The notes under the pieces were generated by a model. It ran no database searches. It was not told where the DNA came from and was given only the letters and a program-made list of their open reading frames with translations. Both the position numbers and the translations under genes were made by a program. This document shows positions 57,565 through 64,000 of a stretch of DNA of 64,000 nt, in pieces; positions within the stretch are counted from its first letter, which is position 1, and the number at the start of each line of letters is the position of its first letter. This DNA is from Siderastrea radians (lineage: Eukaryota > Cnidaria > Anthozoa > Scleractinia > Rhizangiidae), in assembly GCA_964017195.1 (NCBI GenBank), contig OZ024892.1:18078704-18142703 (forward strand), read 5' to 3'.

Positions 57565-59798
57565 TTATGCGAAAGAAAATCCCTTGGAACCATACTGAAT
57601 TGCAGCATCCATAGCTTTCCTAAATTCTTCGTAAGTGTTGTGACCCAAAGGAAGGATTAAAGACAAAAAGCATGTCTCGGACATCGGTGACTTGCTTCTT
57701 TCGTCGCTGTTAAACTTCACCGTTAAGACTTCCTTTCGTGGTGGCAGGACATCCCAGCCACTCCAGAAACTGCACAGGTCGTTCAGTCGTGGTCCACCTA
57801 TACGATCGGGAGAAAATTTCAAAAAGAAAAAAACATTTAAACAAAAATGAACGATCCTTGCCTGTCACTGGTATACTTAGACACTGACAATCCATCAAAG
57901 CTTCTCATCACCATCATCATACCATCTCATAGTATTTGATGCGGATTGTGGTTTCTTCTAACTCTTTGTAGGGGTGGGTACACCCTTCCCTGCCGTTCTT
58001 ACCTTGCCCTTTTGCTGGTTTTTCACCTACGGGCAAAAAATTTATACAAAGGAGAAGCAGGAACGTCTTTGTATGATGACTCTACAACTATCGCTGTGCA
58101 AATGATAAATAGAGGAAAGGAAAGAATAAGCAAATATGTTGCTGCCCGAGCATGCATTTATGACGTAATCTGAAGGCTCTGGTCAAAATTAATTACCTCC
58201 GTTTCTTTCGTTCATTTCGCTGACGTATCGCTCGAAGAACTCCCTCGCTTGTTCGTCTTTGTGTCTGATTTTGTCGACGTAGGTGACTTTCGCCAGAAGT
58301 TCAGAGGCGTTTATTTGTATTTCAGCATGAGATGGGAAGGCGATTTTTAACAGTGACGTCTGTTTGATCAGGAATCTCTGCAACGACACAGCATTCATTC
58401 CTGTTCCAACGTAAGACAACAAAGTCAGAAACCACGTACGTCTTTGAACAGTATAGTAACAGAGCGTCTCGCGCGTGTCTTAAAACGAATGCGCTCCCAA
58501 ACTCAAAAGTACCAATGGAGGAAACTTGCGCACCATTAACCATTCGTCAATAGAAACATTACAACTACGAAAACCGTAAAAAGTTTGACGTGCAATTAAT
58601 TCCAGTCATTTAACAGTCAAATAACAGGTATTTACAGCCTTTTTTGGTTATGCTCCAGGGCTCGAAATAATTTCCGAAGAGTCTCCGGACACGATGACCG
58701 GCCAAGTTCATTTTAGCTCGGTCACGTACCGTTTCTGACCGGTCAAACTTATAAGATAAATAACTCTCTAAACTCAGGGCCCATGAACCAAAAAAGTCGT
58801 TGCTTAGAGCTTATAGCACTTTAAAGCACTCATTGTCAACAATAAAATTAAATAAATTACGCAGCGGCGAAATGAAAATAAGCTTAAGTGTATTAAATAC
58901 ACTGTTTGTTGTACTAACCCGTAACACGTCAAAATATCATTATCGTACACATTAAATTAGTCCGGTGCCTCCAAATATAATGATTTCTGGTGTACGTATC
59001 ACGCTGTGAGATCTTGATCCTAAAACTCCGCCAGTAATCCATGTTACTCCAGCTCCCCATTACAAGGGAAGGAAATTTGAATTCATCGAGAAAAGCTTAG
59101 ATGTCTGTTTCAGTGCGTGAATTGTAAACAACGCTTCTAATTGCATTTCACCCAGGATTTCAGATCAAAGTTCCGCAATACACAGCGACTCGCTACATAA
59201 CGATAACAATTGAAACAACTGAGGAGCATGGAAATTTTAATATATAATTTATTTCACTTTCAATACGATCAAATGTGACCGGACAACATGACCGGGAAGA
59301 CGAAAGGTTGACCGGTCAACTCTCCAATCAGTTCGGACATTGTCCGTTGGCCGTTATTTCGAGCCCTGTGCTCGAGTCACGCAAAGTCATCAATGAGGCA
59401 AAAGAAACAAATCCACAGAAAAACCTGAACAAAGAGACATCTCACAGTCTTCTAAGTGTAACTGAGAACATAACATAACAACAGGGAAGCACCTCCTGTA
59501 ATTGCAATTACCTTCCGCTATATCATCCAGCTCACGTTTTCGTTTGTCAACAACGAAGAACCAAAGCAGGCCTTGAGCTAAGACATCTCGTCCACCACAG
59601 AGGAGTTCTGGTTCCAAACCTGCCTCCATCATGTAGGGGAAAAGGCTTTCTCTTAGTTGGCTTGAGACAGTCTCACCAGACGTCAATTGCTGCAGCTGTT
59701 GTATTAAAACACAATGTGTTCAAAACAATTATATTAATATATATATCTATACGATATATATCTATATATATATCGTATAGATATATATATATATATAT

Positions 59799-59891
<93 letters not shown>

Positions 59892-62800
59892 ACAATTATT
59901 CTACGAGGGAGAACTGGATATCAAATGATAGATAACCAACGAGGCGCGTGGCGCCGAGTTGGTTATAATCATTTGATATCCAGCAAGCCCGAGTAGAATA
60001 ATTGTTTTATTAAAAACTTAACCACTATTAAAAAAATATCTAGAAAGAACGGGAAACGGATGATGAGAAAAGAGATAAGAAGGGAACAAGAATCGATCAC
60101 ATGACTGAACGAAAAAGGCGCCAAAACCTTGCGAAGTGTTGCAGCGTTTCATTGCAAAGCTGAATGAATCAATGAAAACTACTCGAAAGTGAACAAAGTA
60201 GCACAAGTTTTGGAAAAAAATCTTCTAATTATTGGCTCTGAAATATGGTACATGTTTGGTTTTTCCTGAAACATTGTTGTAATCATCGTTCAAAGCGGAT
60301 TGAAGCTGTACAATTTCACCATATTAGCTGCTGGAGTTGAAACGGAACAAGTTTGTAATCTGTTCGTACAACGGAGCCATCATGTACATGTGCGTGTTTG
60401 ATCGAGCTGAAGACAGAACTAATTTGAACTTGAAGAAGTAATTTCTATGCAGCTCAGAAGCGAGATTACTGTAGCGAGGAACATTAGAATTCACCATCAG
60501 AGTTTGTTAAACGCAAAGTACAAAATGTAGTTGTTCTCGGTTTTGAGGTTGAGGACAGAATGGTAAAAACAACATTCAAACAACTGGAAAAGCGATTCAA
60601 CTTCGTTTACATGGCATCCGCTTTCTATCTGAGCATTTGGACCTGTTGGAACACAGAGCTACAACGAGTGCAGGTAAACCAATGTCAATTTTGCGTGTTA
60701 AAGCCGAAAAAAACTCGCCCTTCCTTCCTTCTTGGTAGTTTGCAGCTGTAGTTTGTTTAGTACTTGTTTAGACTACTTTATGATTTTAGCACTGACTCGC
60801 CGTGAATGTGTGATAGTTTTTATTAAATGCTTCTACCCCACTTCACTGTGTTTTATTTTATATCTTGTCTTGATATTTTGAAGTACAACGCTTTCCTGAT
60901 AAAACATACCGTTTGTTCAATTTTTATGATCGACGAGACGATCGACAAAAGAAATTAATTGTAAACACAACGCTTAATGCTTAAATTTCTATTTCTGCAC
61001 AGTTTCTCCAAACAATTTTGACTAGTGTTAGACGACGCTGTTGGTGATGCTTGTTGGTGACGCTGCTGGAATTTCTGCTTAATTTAAATTAACTGCCAAT
61101 TGATTTTTCTCGTCCATTTTTCTCGCCGGGTTGCTCGCGAGGAAAAAAAACTTTCAGCTTACTTTGTTGTTAAATGTTCGTTGACCATATTTGGTCGCAG
61201 CAGGTATATGAGCTGATAGCCTAGCTCCGTTGAGCCAATCAAAATGCTAGAAAACCAATATACCTAGTCCAGTTTTTAATAAATATATATATATCGTATA
61301 GATATATATATATGGTAGAGTAAATATTCCAAAGTAATTTCGTATATTAAACAACCAAGAAGGCCACGCATGTAGACGGCTGTATCTAGCCCTTGTTGAC
61401 GTCTCTCACGCTAGACCATTGGGTGTGAGCCATTAATACTGGGTGATCCAAAATACGATCCTGTATGATCAAAAGAGTGACTGGTGCGACGCAATCGGTT
61501 TCGAGCATAACGGTAGTCGCTAGCCAGCCCATTTTGGCAGGCGCAGTGCGTCATGTTAAAATGGTCTTAACTAATTTGACCCGTTAGACGCAAGAAAAGA
61601 TAAAATCAAGACGAGCAAAACCGATGAAAAAATGATATGTATCATTTCACGAGTAAATGTCTAAGGAAATATAAAAGCCGGTTCATCAAGATTGCCTGCA
61701 TGTTCGGTTAATCTGGCAAAGAATGCGATGCACAGGAAAGTGTACTAGGCTACAGACCTCTTGTACAGCCTCTCGCAGGTTGTAGTCTGGGATATCCTCA
61801 AGCTCTATAGGGGGAGGGTTGCTTGCCAGATCTTCATGCGACCAATAGTGTTTTGCCACTGGAGAGAGCCCATGAAGACCTGGCCCTCCGTGTAAAATAG
61901 AATGACCAATTATCCTCCCAATGCAAGTAAAGGCTCCCATTTGTTGAACAACTTGGTTGTGTATGGGAAGCAAATGATCACGTTCTCCTTCGAAGAAAAC
62001 AATCGGCCTTCCTTCGCCATGAATTCCCTCTTGTGGAATCTTCAGAGCGCAGACAAAAAATTCTCTGATGGGCCCCACGCCAACCCCTTCCTCTCCTTCG
62101 AAGCGCACCTTCGGTCGAGCTTTCAGGTTCTTCTTGGGGTCTTTATACAAGCCCGAAAGGTCTCTTTTGAGCTCTTCGCTTCCGTCCATTCGGTTAACCA
62201 TAAAAAGTTCCCTGGGAGAGTTTGTTTGAACGCAAGCTTGTTGAAACGCTTCCAAAGCATCTTCTGGTGTTGATAGAAGTTTCATTTTTTCTGGTGTTGA
62301 CTTCGATAGGAATACTGGGGTCAACAATTCAGCATCATCGTCCCTGGTCTCGTCACCTGGAAAAGATAAAAACGGAGGACAACTATTGAACCATTATGAT
62401 TATATTTTACTACGAAAAAGCCTTCTCGCTTGTGCCGTTGATGAAACTGATATGAAGATGTGACTATCGCAGTTGCATGTAATCGCAATTGTTTAAAATG
62501 CGATAGCAACTGCGATAGTTACATCTTCGTTTCATTTGAATTCCCGCAGTTCACATCATTTCACTGATGAAATTGTTGCTGGGATATGGATTTCCTAGCC
62601 AGAAAAAAGGCAACCCTTGCCTATGTACAATTGCAGACTAAACCTCACAGCGTCATAAACGTTTAAGGGAGTAATCGGAAAAGCCACTGTAATCATTGCA
62701 ATTAATCATTGACATTATCTGTCAGGAGCTAGTGATGTAAAGGTTAAGAGTCATCATGCTATTCTGTACAGCAAAGAGCGTAACTTGATGGCATGGATGT

Positions 62801-63933
62801 CTTCGACAGCTGAACGAATCTCACGATCCTCACCATGACTGAAGGAATCCTGGGATAGACCTAGTAATTCCTGGGCAGCGAGGTTAACATCTCCTCTGTT
62901 ACGGTTGAGTGACTGCAGGATTTGTTCTGAACTTGCATCAGGACATAACTCGCTCAGAGCAGCAATACTGGGGTGTTCATCCGTTGGCGTTGTGCACTGC
63001 GTTGTGGAAGGGGATGGACACTGTGACTGATCTTGAATCGCACCACTATTGGAAAAAAATTGAGTTTGTTACGCTAAGTAACAGTAACATAAGTATAGAG
63101 TTTCACGACAGCTCTAGATTTCTTCAGTGACTTATTTTAATTCTGGCGAATTTAGCTACGGTATGCTAGAAAAACCAATGCACCTGTTAGGTAGCCTATC
63201 TGTTTTTCGCACGTTAATGGTCGCGCCAGGGTTATCAGGCTAATGCAACAAAATAAAATCAATAAATAAAATTAAAAATTCCCCGTCGAAGTCTTTCAAC
63301 TTTTTTCGTCGGAAAACTTTCCTCTGATCTTTTATGCTAGTGAGGTGCTTGACAGCAGACGATTATCTACCTATTGAGGCCAGATGTCCTCGTGGCCGGA
63401 ACTGGATAATTGTACTTTGTTTTGAAGTGCAAACAAAGTGAATAAGCAATTACGTATTCATCAGTTGAAGGGATATTAGCTGTGTTTGAAATTTGAGTGG
63501 GTTGCCTTAGCAAGAGAAGTTTCCATGATACGATAAGCTTGAATCAAGTTAACAAAATATCACTGCGACGTAACTACCGTAGGTGAACTGTTCTGAACTA
63601 GGACAAGTGAGCGTCTGACTTACACTGGAAAATGACGAAAAAGTACTATTTGGAGCATTTATTTAGAGCTAGCGCATGTTCCCTCACTGCAGGAGGCCCC
63701 AGTCACGCTGCCACATCACGGGTAGAAGGCTTTTAGAAGTCTAAGAACTCACACCTATGTTTTAGCCCTGTTAGGCGGGTCCCCCTTACTTCATGTGAAC
63801 AGGATGGTGCACGACGAGGGTTAATATTTTCTACACGGAAACATAACGAGGGTAACTGTCCTTCTGTCACACCTTTGCTCTGCTGGTTGTCCACTCCATC
63901 CTTCGTCATCTTCGTTTTCACAAGCTTCAGATC
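57565..63933 (-). CDS. HECT-type E3 ubiquitin ligase with CUE-like domain, 3' six exons
   Basis: Exons on the minus strand are 63933-63873, 63045-62834, 62356-61758, 59695-59512, 58400-58197 and 57797-57565. All junctions are GT/AG and all phases agree, giving about 496 C-terminal residues; the 5' exons lie beyond the window. The first exon is acidic (SEACENEDDEGW). The second encodes a CUE/UBA-like segment (IAALSELCPDASSEQ ... LNRNRGDVNLAAQELLG), which would bind ubiquitin. The rest is a HECT domain: N-lobe (VGVGPIREFFVCAL, IPDYNLREAVQE) and C-lobe (GPRLNDLCSFWSGWDVL) with the catalytic Cys in SPMSETCF (codon 57672-57670). HECT ligases pass ubiquitin from this Cys to substrates. The substrate is unknown. 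The introns hold several MITEs. Confidence 0.88.
57670..57672 (-). other. Predicted HECT catalytic cysteine codon
   Basis: The TGC codon in SETCFLSL aligns with the TC of the HECT C-lobe, where the ubiquitin thioester forms. It sits about 35 residues before the C-terminus, the normal distance for the family. Confidence 0.8.
58656..59368. mobile_element. hAT-like MITE in a HECT-gene intron
   Basis: 15-bp perfect inverted ends CAGGGCTCGAAATAA, 713 bp in all, with the pentamer TGCTC directly on both sides (58651-58655 and 59369-59373). The interior is full of GACCGG/CCGGTC motifs near both ends. CAGGG ends suggest hAT, but hAT normally leaves 8-bp duplications, so the family is uncertain. It lies between exons 58400-58197 and 59695-59512. 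Confidence 0.75.
59735..59889. repeat. (TA)n microsatellite with CGTATAG interruptions
   Basis: About 155 bp of nearly pure TA dinucleotide with ATATCTATACGATATA hairpin-like interruptions at its left end. It lies in a HECT-gene intron. A matching inverted CGTATAG stretch occurs at 61280-61312. Confidence 0.95.
59891..60006. mobile_element. Foldback repeat
   Basis: A 116-bp near-palindrome. The left arm starts AACAATTATTCTAC and the right arm ends with its complement GTAGAATAATTGTT. Inner matches include GGATATCAAATGAT/ATCATTTGATATCC and ACCAAC/GTTGGT around a GGCGCGTGGCGCC centre. Similar foldbacks are, as I recall, common in cnidarian genomes. It may be part of a larger element spanning 59735-61312. 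Confidence 0.75.
60007..61757. other. Intron DNA of the HECT gene, no further gene
   Basis: No coding feature is recognised; the frame at 60560-60751 is short and unsupported. 61280-61312 repeats the TA/CGTATAG motif in inverted orientation relative to 59743, so part of this intron may be a ~1.6-kb insertion. Confidence 0.55.
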
Positions 63934-64000
63934 CTGTTGGTATCTACAGCAAGACAGGTGTGGAAAACAATTCCCTTAACTGAAATTGTAATGAACCATA

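Noticed and set aside
59761..59889. Telomeric or centromeric function for the TA tract
   Set aside because: It is an ordinary intronic dinucleotide microsatellite with no telomere-type repeat nearby.

Overview
This is animal nuclear DNA, most likely from a cnidarian such as a coral or anemone. It has spliced genes, a tRNA-derived SINE, an L1/Tx1-type LINE, a Penelope-like element (PLE) and several MITEs. The cnidarian assignment is inference, resting on repeat types and an integrase-like gene that I associate with cnidarians. About 40% of the window is one satellite with an 18-bp monomer. Because 18 is a multiple of 3 and two frames per strand lack stops, it gives dozens of spurious long ORFs on both strands, and none should be called as genes.

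Layout: 1-671 is the end of a TIR element. 672-2938 is satellite. 2939-9358 is 6.4 kb of non-satellite DNA holding a pogo-type MITE, one candidate first exon and a 64-bp tandem repeat. 9359-15516 is satellite. 15566-20760 is a PLE composite: five pseudo-LTR copies, ORF1, a reverse transcriptase ORF and a truncated second RT. 20764-23125 is satellite with a TTAA-flanked MITE. 23126-25142 is a 97-bp satellite that reverses orientation internally. 25143-26163 is a gene remnant. 26339-27111 is a SINE carrying a nested MITE. 27153-27410 is a pLTR relic. 27640-37372 is satellite. 37373-38395 is the complete form of the TIR element seen at position 1. 38396-40256 is satellite. 40257-45803 is a decayed LINE. 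45804-49331 is satellite, 49332-52190 is the 97-bp satellite again, and 52191-53091 is the second copy of the gene remnant. From 53092 the DNA is ordinary: a short tandem repeat, a three-exon integrase-domain gene (+) and the 3' half of a CUE/HECT ubiquitin-ligase gene (-).

At the largest scale, 1-26052 and 37727-53091 are two versions of one segmental duplication. Copy 1 has 6.4 kb of non-satellite DNA, the PLE and extra satellite. Copy 2 has the LINE instead. Each copy therefore acts as the empty-site control for insertions in the other, so several insertions and their target duplications can be read directly.

Only two loci look like functional host genes: the integrase-like gene (53803-56323) and the HECT ligase (57565-63933, continuing past the right edge). 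Their splice sites and codon phases agree at every junction. Everything else is repeat, mobile element or remnant.
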